NCBI GenBank assembly: GCA_937902945.1 | Contig: CALEMD010000030.1 | Span: 1 to 5,017 of the forward strand | DNA from: an uncultured Erysipelotrichaceae bacterium | Lineage (GTDB): Bacteria > Bacillota_I > Bacilli_A > Erysipelotrichales > Erysipelotrichaceae | Length of the DNA: 5,017 bases | Direction of reading: 5' to 3' | Part shown: positions 1 through 5,017 of the stretch, piece by piece | Position numbering within the stretch: position 1 is the stretch's first letter | Layout of the letters: each line of letters begins with the position of its first letter | Notes under the pieces: generated by a model | Seen by the model: the letters and a program-made list of their open reading frames with translations, nothing else | The model's database searches: none | What the model was told of the DNA's origin: nothing | Translations under genes and position numbers: made by a program

Positions 1-231
1 GAGATGATCAAGGACGGATGTGCATTCATGTGCGATGCCGGCATGTGCGGCAGCTATGACAGTATTCTTGGAAGAGATATTGATGAAGTCATCCACCATA
101 ACATTCTCAACGAGGCAACAAAGTTTATACCAGCTGAAGGGCCGGCAATTATATGCGGCTGTGTCATAACCATCGATGACTCAACTCATCGGGCTGTATC
201 CATTGAAAGAATTCAGATGCGTCCGGAATAA
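1..231 (+). CDS. ymdB: YmdB-type metallophosphoesterase (TIGR00282 family), C-terminal part
   Basis: The open frame runs in from the left edge, so only the last 76 residues are seen; the first ATG (position 4) lies inside the domain and is not the true start. The piece matches my recollection of the B. subtilis YmdB C-terminus: a DxGMxGxYDxILG block (residues 12-24 of the visible part), an AEG segment (45-47), and an ending with IDD followed by SIERIQ. YmdB is a cytoplasmic dinuclear-metal phosphodiesterase acting on cyclic nucleotides; in Bacillus it affects biofilm and motility choice and lies beside rny (RNase Y). The metal-binding histidines (the GTHTH block) should lie just upstream, outside the window. 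The visible part has five cysteines (7, 11, 16, 52, 54), several where the Bacillus protein has Thr or other small residues. The stop codon lies in the loop of a terminator-like hairpin. The family call is fairly secure; the function is inherited from the family. Confidence 0.85.
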   Translation, partial: EMIKDGCAFMCDAGMCGSYDSILGRDIDEVIHHNILNEATKFIPAEGPAIICGCVITIDDSTHRAVSIERIQMRPE

Positions 232-244
232 TCCGGACGCTTTT
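219..244 (+). terminator. Terminator-like hairpin overlapping the ymdB stop codon
   Basis: A perfect 9-bp GC-rich stem (219-227 with 232-240) closes a 4-base loop (228-231) and is followed by TTTTCT. The loop contains the TAA stop of the ymdB-like gene, so the 5' arm encodes its last residues. The T-run is short, so termination may be only partial. The next gene's ribosome binding site begins at about 247, leaving no room for a separate promoter. Some read-through, or a promoter inside the upstream gene, is therefore needed to express the HAD gene. Confidence 0.7.
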
Positions 245-258
245 CTAAAGGAGACAAC

Positions 259-1050
259 ATGTCTAACCGTGATACTGGAATTATCTTCTTCGATATAGAC
301 CATACTTCTTTTCAGACGGACATATTCGATGCTCCGGCTTCAACAAAGAAGGCCTTTGCTGAACTTAAGAAAAGGGGCATGAAACTTGGCATATGCACTT
401 CAAGAGCATATGAGGAACTAGCTACGCTGCCAAAGGATTATCTCGATACAATGGATGTGACAGTCTGTTCCACCGGTGCACAGATCCGCTATGCAGAAAC
501 AATTCAAAGAATCGAAATCCCATATGCAGATGCATTGGAGGCTATTGCATTCTTTGAAGCAGAACACATTGCATATCGCTATGAAACGATGGATTCCAAA
601 GCATACTTAGCAGTCAAAGAACAGAAGTACAGAGATATATTTGAGCATCTGTATCATATGTGCCCGCCGTACAAGAAGTATGAGAATGAGCATATTGACC
701 AGATACTTTTCTACAACAATGACGGAAGTACTGCGGGTATTGTGCAGAAGCGCTTTCCGTCCCTCAGCATAGTAGCGCAGAAAGATTCCTGTGAACTGCT
801 CGCTTGCGGCATAAGCAAGGCATCTGGGATGAAAACAGCCGCTGAACATTTTGGTTTCAGCCTTGCACAGACCGCTGCTTTCGGCGATGGGGACAATGAC
901 GCAGATATGCTGAAAGAGGCAGATATCGGCATAGCTATGGGCAATGCAACAGAAGCCTGCAAAGAGGCAGCTGATTATCTGACAGGAACAATAGAAAACG
1001 ACGGTCTGTATGATGCCTGTCGGCATTTTGGGTGGCTTTTGTCTGATTGA
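259..1050 (+). CDS. Cof-type HAD-superfamily hydrolase (phosphatase)
   Basis: This is a complete 263-residue protein of normal length for a Cof/IIB HAD phosphatase. Members are soluble, Mg-dependent phosphatases that act on sugar phosphates, FMN/PLP-type cofactors or other small phosphoesters; the substrate here cannot be read from sequence. Motif I is D12-I-D14-H-T (D12 nucleophile, D14 general acid/base), motif II is the T47/S48 of CTSRA, motif III is K187 in GISKASGM, and motif IV is GDGDND at 209-214. The segment between about 75 and 180 is the type IIB cap that sets specificity. The usual Gly of DxDGT is His15 here, which is unusual but leaves all catalytic residues in place. The ATG is preceded by AAAGGAGA (247-254) at good spacing. 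It starts 27 bases after the ymdB-like stop, with only a weak terminator between, so co-transcription is plausible. Its TGA stop lies within the -35 box of the ferredoxin promoter. Confidence 0.9.
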   Translation: MSNRDTGIIFFDIDHTSFQTDIFDAPASTKKAFAELKKRGMKLGICTSRAYEELATLPKDYLDTMDVTVCSTGAQIRYAETIQRIEIPYADALEAIAFFEAEHIAYRYETMDSKAYLAVKEQKYRDIFEHLYHMCPPYKKYENEHIDQILFYNNDGSTAGIVQKRFPSLSIVAQKDSCELLACGISKASGMKTAAEHFGFSLAQTAAFGDGDNDADMLKEADIGIAMGNATEACKEAADYLTGTIENDGLYDACRHFGWLLSD

Positions 1051-1075
1051 ATTGAAAGAATAATGATGCTATAAT
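1047..1075 (+). promoter_or_regulatory. Sigma-A-type promoter for the ferredoxin gene
   Basis: A -35 box TTGAAT (1047-1052) and a perfect -10 box TATAAT (1070-1075) are separated by 17 bp, and the -10 is preceded by TGC (an extended -10). The -35 overlaps the TGA stop of the HAD gene. CAGT at 1080-1083 sits at the expected start point. This would give a leader of about 20 bases holding AAAGGAGG (1085-1092) just ahead of the ATG at 1101. Confidence 0.75.
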
Positions 1076-1100
1076 TTCACAGTCAAAGGAGGATTTACAA

Positions 1101-1277
1101 ATGCCAGTTAAGGTTGATAAGGATCTGTGCATTGGATGCGGTGCATGCACTGGTGTATGCCCTGTTACTGCAATGACACTCGGCGATGACGGCAAAGCTC
1201 AGTGTGATGAGAATGTCTGTGTTGACTGCCAGACATGCATCGGAACTTGCCCGGTATCTGCAATCTCAGAGAAATAA
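1101..1277 (+). CDS. 2[4Fe-4S] bacterial-type ferredoxin
   Basis: This complete small gene encodes 58 residues, the typical size of a clostridial 2[4Fe-4S] ferredoxin. It shows two classic CxxCxxCxxxCP motifs: C10, C13, C16, C20-P21 and C40, C43, C46, C50-P51. The two halves are pseudo-symmetric, as expected from the ancient internal duplication. One extra cysteine, C35, lies just before the second cluster. The protein should be a soluble, low-potential one-electron carrier in the cytoplasm. AAAGGAGG at 1085-1092 lies 8 bases before the ATG. It has its own promoter and a terminator, so it forms a likely single-gene unit that can be expressed at high level. Its neighbour is MiaB, a radical-SAM enzyme that needs low-potential electrons; a functional link is possible but is inference, since such ferredoxins usually serve many partners. 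Confidence 0.95.
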   Translation: MPVKVDKDLCIGCGACTGVCPVTAMTLGDDGKAQCDENVCVDCQTCIGTCPVSAISEK

Positions 1278-1293
1278 ACTGAAAGGTACACTG

Positions 1294-1330
1294 AAAAGGA
1301 TTGATATAATCGATTGATCAGTCCTTTTTT
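1294..1330 (+). terminator. Rho-independent terminator after the ferredoxin gene
   Basis: AGGATTGAT (1297-1305) pairs with ATCAGTCCT (1317-1325) in a 9-bp stem with one G-T wobble and an 11-base loop. The T-run 1325-1330 follows, and the A-run at 1294-1297 can extend the pairing. It lies 16 bases after the ferredoxin stop. The flanking A and T tracts mean it could also act on the minus strand, though no minus-strand gene is near. Confidence 0.75.
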
Positions 1331-1349
1331 CATGCCTTTGGATTTCTTC

Positions 1350-1358
1350 TGCTATAAT
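1350..1358 (+). promoter_or_regulatory. Extended -10 promoter for miaB
   Basis: TGC followed by TATAAT (-10 at 1353-1358) makes a perfect extended -10 element. No convincing -35 box exists at 16-18 bp, because that region is the T-run and the tail of the previous terminator; the TGn element probably compensates. CAGT at 1363-1366 is at the expected start point, giving a leader of about 20 bases. The 108-base gap between ferredoxin and miaB is fully used by the terminator and this promoter. Confidence 0.65.
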
Positions 1359-1370
1359 AATGCAGTGGAA

Positions 1371-1376
1371 AAAGGA
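1371..1376 (+). promoter_or_regulatory. Ribosome binding site that fixes the miaB start
   Basis: AAAGGA lies 9 bases before the ATG at 1386. The frame stays open upstream to a TTG at 1314, but that codon lies inside the ferredoxin terminator and upstream of the miaB promoter. The GTG at 1365 lies ahead of this site. The ATG at 1386 is therefore the best start. Confidence 0.75.
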
Positions 1377-1385
1377 AATACTGAT

Positions 1386-2819
1386 ATGGAAAACTATAAA
1401 CTGCCTAATCACAGAGCTGAACAGAAAAGAACTAGACAGCCTGAAAACATACTCCGTGATAGGTTTTCAATGCCCGCAGAGGCCCTGCATTTAGGCAAAG
1501 GCAGGAAATACTGCATTCATACATTTGGATGTCAGGCCAATGTGCGAGATTCAGAAACAATGGCAGGCATACTTGAAAAAATGGAATTTGCAGAAACAGA
1601 CAATGATGCTGAAGCAGATGTTGTTATCTTCAATACCTGTGCAATCCGCAAAGCTGCAGAAGACCATGTCCTAGGACAGATAGGGGAGTTCAAAAGTCTG
1701 AAGAAAGAATACCCGGAAAAAATCATTGCACTATGCGGGTGCATGGCGCAGGAGGATGAAACAGTTGATCGCATCATCCGCACCTATCCGCAGGTTGATT
1801 TGGTATTCGGAACTCATAACATCAATGTGCTGCCGTCTTTTCTTGTGCGCATGTACAAGGATCACAGACGGATTGTAGAAGTTGAATCCATTGAAGGGGA
1901 AGTCATTGAAGATCTTCCTGTTTCGCGTTCAAGTTCCAGCAAGGGATTTGTAAATATTATGTATGGATGCAATAAGTTCTGTACTTACTGCATTGTTCCC
2001 TATACCCGCGGCGTAGAACGCAGCCGCATGCCGGAAGAGATACTGAAGGAAATACATAAGATGATGGATGAAGGCAGAAAAGAGGTCATCCTGCTAGGAC
2101 AGAATGTCAATGCCTATGGCAAAGATCTCGGCATGGAAGATGGATTTGCAGAACTGCTTGAAAGCATTGCAGAGACAGGGATTCCCCGCATCCGCTTTTA
2201 TACCTCTCATCCAAGAGATTACAGTGCTTCTGTTATCGATGTGATGCATCGCTACAGCAACATCATGAGAAGTCTGCATCTTCCGGTACAGTCCGGCAGC
2301 AATGAAGTATTGAAGCGCATGGGACGCGGCTATACGGTTGAACAGTACAAAGAACTGTTTGATGCCCTGAAGCGCTCCATTCCCGATATCACATTCACTA
2401 CGGATCTGATTGTCGGCTTTCCATCGGAAACCGATGAACAGTTTCAGATGACGCTGGATTTAGTGGACTACTGTCAATTTGATTTAGCCTATACATTCAT
2501 CTACAGTCCTCGACAGAAGACACCGGCGGCTGCTATGAAAGATGATGTATCCATGGAAGTCAAGAATGAAAGACTGCAGGAGCTGAATCGTCGGATCACC
2601 CGCTATGCCAAACTCAATAACGAGGCTTTTATGCATAAGACAGTAAAAGTGCTGTGTGAAGGACCAAGCAAAAAGAATCCAGATGTACTATGCGGATACA
2701 GCGAAGAAAATAAACTGGTGAATTTTACCGGCAGCGGTGTAAATGAAGGGGATATCGTCCCAGTGTATATTGATACAGTTAGAAGTTTTTCATTGGATGG
2801 TCATGTGCAGACTGATTGA
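1386..2819 (+). CDS. miaB: tRNA-2-methylthio-N6-dimethylallyladenosine synthase MiaB
   Basis: This is a complete 477-residue radical-SAM methylthiotransferase. It converts i6A37 to ms2i6A37 in tRNAs reading UNN codons, which steadies codon-anticodon pairing. Domains in order: a charged N-terminal extension (1-40), as in Bacillus MiaB; an N-terminal UPF0004 domain with auxiliary-cluster cysteines C49 (GCQAN), C85 (NTCAIR) and C119 (GCMAQ); a radical-SAM barrel with C195, C199 and C202 in CNKFCTYCIVPYTRG; conserved blocks GQNVNAYG (238-245), TSHPRD (273-278), HLPVQSGS (298-305) and TDLIVGFPSETDEQF (339-353); and a C-terminal TRAM domain from about 413 that binds tRNA. All six cluster cysteines are present, so activity is expected. 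The usual GCQMN reads GCQAN here, a mild variation. The match to B. subtilis MiaB is strong along the full length, and blocks such as SHPRD and KLVNF help separate it from MtaB and RimO. It has its own promoter, and no terminator is visible after it, so read-through into the RNase J gene is possible. Confidence 0.96.
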   Translation: MENYKLPNHRAEQKRTRQPENILRDRFSMPAEALHLGKGRKYCIHTFGCQANVRDSETMAGILEKMEFAETDNDAEADVVIFNTCAIRKAAEDHVLGQIGEFKSLKKEYPEKIIALCGCMAQEDETVDRIIRTYPQVDLVFGTHNINVLPSFLVRMYKDHRRIVEVESIEGEVIEDLPVSRSSSSKGFVNIMYGCNKFCTYCIVPYTRGVERSRMPEEILKEIHKMMDEGRKEVILLGQNVNAYGKDLGMEDGFAELLESIAETGIPRIRFYTSHPRDYSASVIDVMHRYSNIMRSLHLPVQSGSNEVLKRMGRGYTVEQYKELFDALKRSIPDITFTTDLIVGFPSETDEQFQMTLDLVDYCQFDLAYTFIYSPRQKTPAAAMKDDVSMEVKNERLQELNRRITRYAKLNNEAFMHKTVKVLCEGPSKKNPDVLCGYSEENKLVNFTGSGVNEGDIVPVYIDTVRSFSLDGHVQTD

Positions 2820-2844
2820 GAATGGATATGTTTTAGCGTATAAT
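2816..2844 (+). promoter_or_regulatory. Sigma-A-type promoter for the RNase J-like gene and ftsK
   Basis: TTGAGA (2816-2821, five of six consensus bases) and a perfect TATAAT (2839-2844) are separated by 17 bp. The -35 overlaps the miaB TGA stop (2817-2819). CAGT at 2849-2852 marks the likely start, leaving a leader of nearly 30 bases that carries GGAGG (2867-2871), 7 bases before the ATG at 2879. Confidence 0.75.
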
Positions 2845-2878
2845 AAAGCAGTAATGAAACAGTATTGGAGGATAATCA

Positions 2879-4549
2879 ATGAGTAAAGTTAAGATTTTTG
2901 CCCTTGGCGGTCTGAATGAAGACGGCAAGAACATGTATGTAATAGAAAAAGATCAGGATCTGTTTGTTTTAGAATGCGGCTTAAGATATCCAGGCGGTGA
3001 ACAGCTTGGTGTTGAAATGATTATCCCGGATTTCAAATATCTGATCGATAACCAATCCCGTATCAAAGGTGTTTTCATCACCCATGGACATGATGATGTC
3101 ATGGGTGCTCTAGCCAATCTTTTAAAGCAGATCAATGTTCCTGTATATACAGCGCCATTGACCGCTTTGATGTTTGAACGCAGAGCGAAAGCCGAAGGAC
3201 TGAAGAATCTGAATATCCATCGGATCCGCAGAAATGCGACATTTAAAATCGGCAGCACGGAAATCCGCACATTCGGTACAACCCAGTCCATTGCGGATGG
3301 ATTCGGCGTCGCCATCAAGACAGACGAAGGATATATTGTCTATACAAGCGAATTTATCGTGGACTATGATACGAAGAATGAAGCTTTCAAATTCGATATT
3401 ACAAATATTACAGACCTTGGCTCTGCCGGTGTGCTTTGTCTTTTGGCAGAATCTGTAGGTTCCACAAAAGAAGGGCACAGTGCTCCCCGCCATCGCATAA
3501 CCAAACTGATTGAGCCATATTTTGAAGAAGCAAAGAATAGAATGCTGATCACGATGTATGATCAGAATCTTTACAGAGTCATCGAAGTCATTGAACTGGC
3601 AAACAAGTACAACCGCAAGGTTGTTATCTATGATCCGGAACTCAGAGAACTAATGGCGGATATGGCAAGATTGGGATACTACCATATTCCTGCGGGTCTT
3701 GAAATAGCACCGCAGAACTATGACAACAACAATGAAAATGTCATTGTCATCATTGCTGGAACAGGTTCGAATATCTTCAAGAAAGTGCATAAGATTGCGA
3801 CTAAGGAAGATGAAAAGATAGAGCTGAAGCCGACAGATACCATTATTATCGCTTCTCCGGCAGTGCCAGGAACAGAACGTGAAGAGAGTTCCATGGAAGA
3901 TGACCTGTACAAAGAGAGTGCTAATGTATATGCAGTTGATTCCAAGCGCATGTTCTCAATGCATGCGGCTATTGAAGATCTGAAGATGATGATCTATCTT
4001 CTTAAGCCGAAATACTATATGCCGGTCAAGGGTGAATACCGCCAGCTGATTACCAATGCGAATATCGCATTGGATATGGGATACAGCGCCACGAATATCA
4101 TCGTGCTTGACAATGGACAGGTTGCGACGATTGATGGCGGCGTATTGGCAAAGCAGTATGACCACGTGGATATTGAAGACGTTCTGGTTGATGGAAATGA
4201 GAATCTTGATGCGTCAGGAATGGTGCTGAAAGATCGTGAACTGCTGTCTACGGATGGTGTTATCATTGTCGGAGTGGTCATCAATCATGCCACTAAGCAG
4301 ATTATCGGCGGACCGGATGTGCAGAGCCGCGGTGTAATCTACTTGAAGGATGCGGACTATATTATTAAAGAAGTAGGCAATATTGTTGAGAAGACAATCA
4401 ATGATGCAGTCCGTTCGAGAAAGTTTGACAACATGGAATGCCGTGCTGAAGCACGTGATCAGATCAGCAGATATATACTCAAGCAGACCGGAAAGAGACC
4501 GATGATTCTGCCGGCTATTGTTGAGATTAATTCAAGCAGTGAAGACTAG
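2879..4549 (+). CDS. rnjB: RNase J family protein, J2-like with degenerate active site
   Basis: The 556 residues match the RNase J layout and length: metallo-beta-lactamase core (1 to about 210), beta-CASP insert (about 211-350), remainder of the core with MPVxGEYR (381-388), then linker and C-terminal domain from about 440 ending in KRPMILPAIVEI. Family hallmarks kept are GGLxExGKNMYVIE, IIPDxxYL, ITHGHxD, LLKPKYYMPVxGEYR and the DGV.IVxVVI block. RNase J normally makes 5'-3' exonucleolytic and endonucleolytic cuts in mRNA and rRNA, and J1 pairs with J2. Expected metal ligands compare as follows: H69, H71 and D73 are kept, but the last His of HxHxDH is V74, the His of HSIPDS is Q136, the Asp of GDF is E158, and the His of PVHGE is K384. 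Other motifs are also lost: SDS is AES (190-192), FASN is YDQN (227-230), GSQGE is replaced by GTGSN (294-298), and HVSGH reads MFSMH (358-362, last His kept). B. subtilis J2 also has Asn at two of these His positions, so J2 is the closest analogue. It is probably a structural or RNA-binding partner of an active J1 encoded elsewhere. The downstream FtsK/SpoIIIE gene fits the rnjB-spoIIIE linkage of Bacillus. Confidence 0.88.
   Translation: MSKVKIFALGGLNEDGKNMYVIEKDQDLFVLECGLRYPGGEQLGVEMIIPDFKYLIDNQSRIKGVFITHGHDDVMGALANLLKQINVPVYTAPLTALMFERRAKAEGLKNLNIHRIRRNATFKIGSTEIRTFGTTQSIADGFGVAIKTDEGYIVYTSEFIVDYDTKNEAFKFDITNITDLGSAGVLCLLAESVGSTKEGHSAPRHRITKLIEPYFEEAKNRMLITMYDQNLYRVIEVIELANKYNRKVVIYDPELRELMADMARLGYYHIPAGLEIAPQNYDNNNENVIVIIAGTGSNIFKKVHKIATKEDEKIELKPTDTIIIASPAVPGTEREESSMEDDLYKESANVYAVDSKRMFSMHAAIEDLKMMIYLLKPKYYMPVKGEYRQLITNANIALDMGYSATNIIVLDNGQVATIDGGVLAKQYDHVDIEDVLVDGNENLDASGMVLKDRELLSTDGVIIVGVVINHATKQIIGGPDVQSRGVIYLKDADYIIKEVGNIVEKTINDAVRSRKFDNMECRAEARDQISRYILKQTGKRPMILPAIVEINSSSED
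3079..3107 (+). repeat. Imperfect inverted repeat inside the RNase J-like gene
   Basis: CACCCATG (3079-3086) pairs with CATGGGTG (3100-3107), and ACAT (3088-3091) pairs with ATGT (3096-3099). The result is a 12-bp stem with a single bulged G (3087) and a 4-base loop. It covers the codons of the HGHDDVMG motif. It has no T-run, so it is not a terminator. Whether it does anything in the mRNA is unknown, and it may be a by-product of the GAT/GTC/ATG codons. Confidence 0.4.
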
Positions 4550-4550
4550 T

Positions 4551-4556
4551 GAGGGG
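4551..4556 (+). promoter_or_regulatory. Ribosome binding site supporting the GTG start of ftsK
   Basis: GAGGGG sits directly after the RNase J stop and 4 bases before the GTG at 4561, which is slightly short spacing. The Lys/Arg-rich start that follows matches FtsK/SpoIIIE N-termini, so the GTG is preferred over the internal ATG at codon 36, which falls at the end of the first membrane helix. Confidence 0.6.
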
Positions 4557-4560
4557 TAAC

Positions 4561-5017
4561 GTGTCTAGAAAAAAAAGAAAGACCAAGGCAGATATTGCCA
4601 GAGATGAAGAAGTCCGGCAGTGGATTGTGATTGTTATACTGGTAGCACTGGCAGTTATTGCATATATGCAGCTTGGCATTGTTGGCAAGTTTCTGTATGA
4701 CCTGCAGAGATTTCTATTTGGCAAGTTCTTCTATGCAGTGATCGGCATGATTGTGGCACAGATACTGATTACCATGATCAACCGCCGAAGCGGCAATACT
4801 TCCAGCAAGAATCCGATTGCTATCATTCTGATTGCAGTCGGTGTACTTCTGATCTGTGCAATGGATGCACCGTCAGATCTGAAGGGATTTGAAATTGTTA
4901 AAAACTATGCGGCTGATATACCGGCTTATTTCAACGCGGAACCGATCAGCAATGTCGGCGGCGGCATCATCGGAGCTGCATTGTTTTCTCTGACTTCTTT
5001 GCTGATAGATAGGACAG
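4561..5017 (+). CDS. ftsK: FtsK/SpoIIIE DNA translocase, N-terminal membrane domain (partial)
   Basis: The frame runs off the right edge after 152 residues. It opens with a basic cytoplasmic tail (RKKRKTK, residues 3-9), then hydrophobic helices at about 21-36, 56-73, 85-101 and 132-149. This is the four-helix membrane anchor typical of FtsK/SpoIIIE. Family features are the glycine-spaced loop after helix 1 (LGIVGKFLYDLQRFLFG, 38-54), and the GGGIIGAALFSLTSLL segment (133-148), which resembles the fourth helix of Bacillus SpoIIIE. The full protein would be a hexameric, septum-anchored ATPase that pumps chromosomal DNA during division or sporulation; its motor and gamma domains lie outside the window, so ATPase motifs cannot be checked. 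It starts 11 bases after the RNase J stop with no promoter between, so the two are likely one operon. Whether it should be called FtsK or SpoIIIE cannot be decided from this part. Confidence 0.85.
   Translation, partial: MSRKKRKTKADIARDEEVRQWIVIVILVALAVIAYMQLGIVGKFLYDLQRFLFGKFFYAVIGMIVAQILITMINRRSGNTSSKNPIAIILIAVGVLLICAMDAPSDLKGFEIVKNYAADIPAYFNAEPISNVGGGIIGAALFSLTSLLIDRT

Noticed and set aside
607..1026. A 139-codon open frame on the minus strand inside the HAD gene
   Set aside because: It lies antisense to a gene with clear HAD motifs, has no recognisable domain and no evident ribosome site; it is a shadow frame.
935..1195. Minus-strand open frame crossing the HAD end and the ferredoxin start
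   Set aside because: It overlaps two well-supported plus-strand genes and their promoter, and shows no family features.
1314..1385. Upstream extension of miaB from the TTG at 1314
   Set aside because: The TTG lies in the ferredoxin terminator and upstream of the miaB -10 box. The translated stretch is unlike MiaB N-termini, and the ribosome site at 1371-1376 points to the ATG at 1386.
1278..1385. A possible small RNA or riboswitch between ferredoxin and miaB
   Set aside because: The 108 bases are accounted for by the terminator hairpin, the extended -10 promoter and a short leader, and no aptamer-like structure is apparent.
2854..2886. Ten-codon upstream frame (ATG 2854 to TAA 2884-2886) overlapping the RNase J start
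   Set aside because: It has no ribosome site and begins only a few bases after the predicted transcript start. It could act only as a leaderless frame, and nothing else supports it.
3122..3493. Minus-strand frame of 123 codons within the RNase J gene
   Set aside because: It is antisense to a gene with full-length family similarity, and no promoter or domain is seen.
2879..4549. Reading the degenerate RNase J gene as a pseudogene
   Set aside because: The frame is uninterrupted at normal family length, has a good promoter and ribosome site, and keeps the C-terminal and fold motifs, so a maintained but non-catalytic protein fits better.

Overview
The window looks like a stretch of a Bacillota (Firmicutes) chromosome. 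Ribosome binding sites are strong AGGAGG types, there are sigma-A-like promoters, UGA is used as a normal stop, and the gene set matches a Bacillus-type core locus. The ferredoxin and the moderately AT-leaning DNA suggest an anaerobic lineage such as the Erysipelotrichia, but that placement is inference. No mobile element, CRISPR array, tRNA or rRNA is visible. All genes are on the + strand and tightly packed.

Layout: (1) the last 76 codons of a YmdB-type metallophosphoesterase (1-231), with a terminator-like hairpin whose loop contains the stop codon; (2) a complete Cof-type HAD hydrolase (259-1050); (3) a 58-residue 2[4Fe-4S] ferredoxin (1101-1277) with its own promoter and a terminator; (4) the tRNA methylthiotransferase MiaB (1386-2819) behind an extended -10 promoter; (5) an RNase J family protein (2879-4549) with its own promoter and many active-site residues replaced; (6) the N-terminal membrane domain of an FtsK/SpoIIIE DNA translocase (4561 to the window edge), 11 bases after the RNase J gene and probably co-transcribed with it.

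The order resembles a compressed version of the Bacillus subtilis region where rnjB, spoIIIE, rny, ymdB and miaB lie within one neighbourhood (known from B. subtilis, recalled rather than searched). The shared theme is RNA turnover and tRNA modification, and the ferredoxin beside MiaB is a plausible electron source for this iron-sulfur enzyme.

Most notable points: the RNase J paralogue has lost four of the seven expected metal ligands, so it is probably a non-catalytic J2-like partner subunit. Three consecutive promoters share TATAAT-N4-CAGT, and two of these place the stop codon of the preceding gene inside the -35 box. I did not find a wholly new multi-gene system here; the rest is ordinary core genome.
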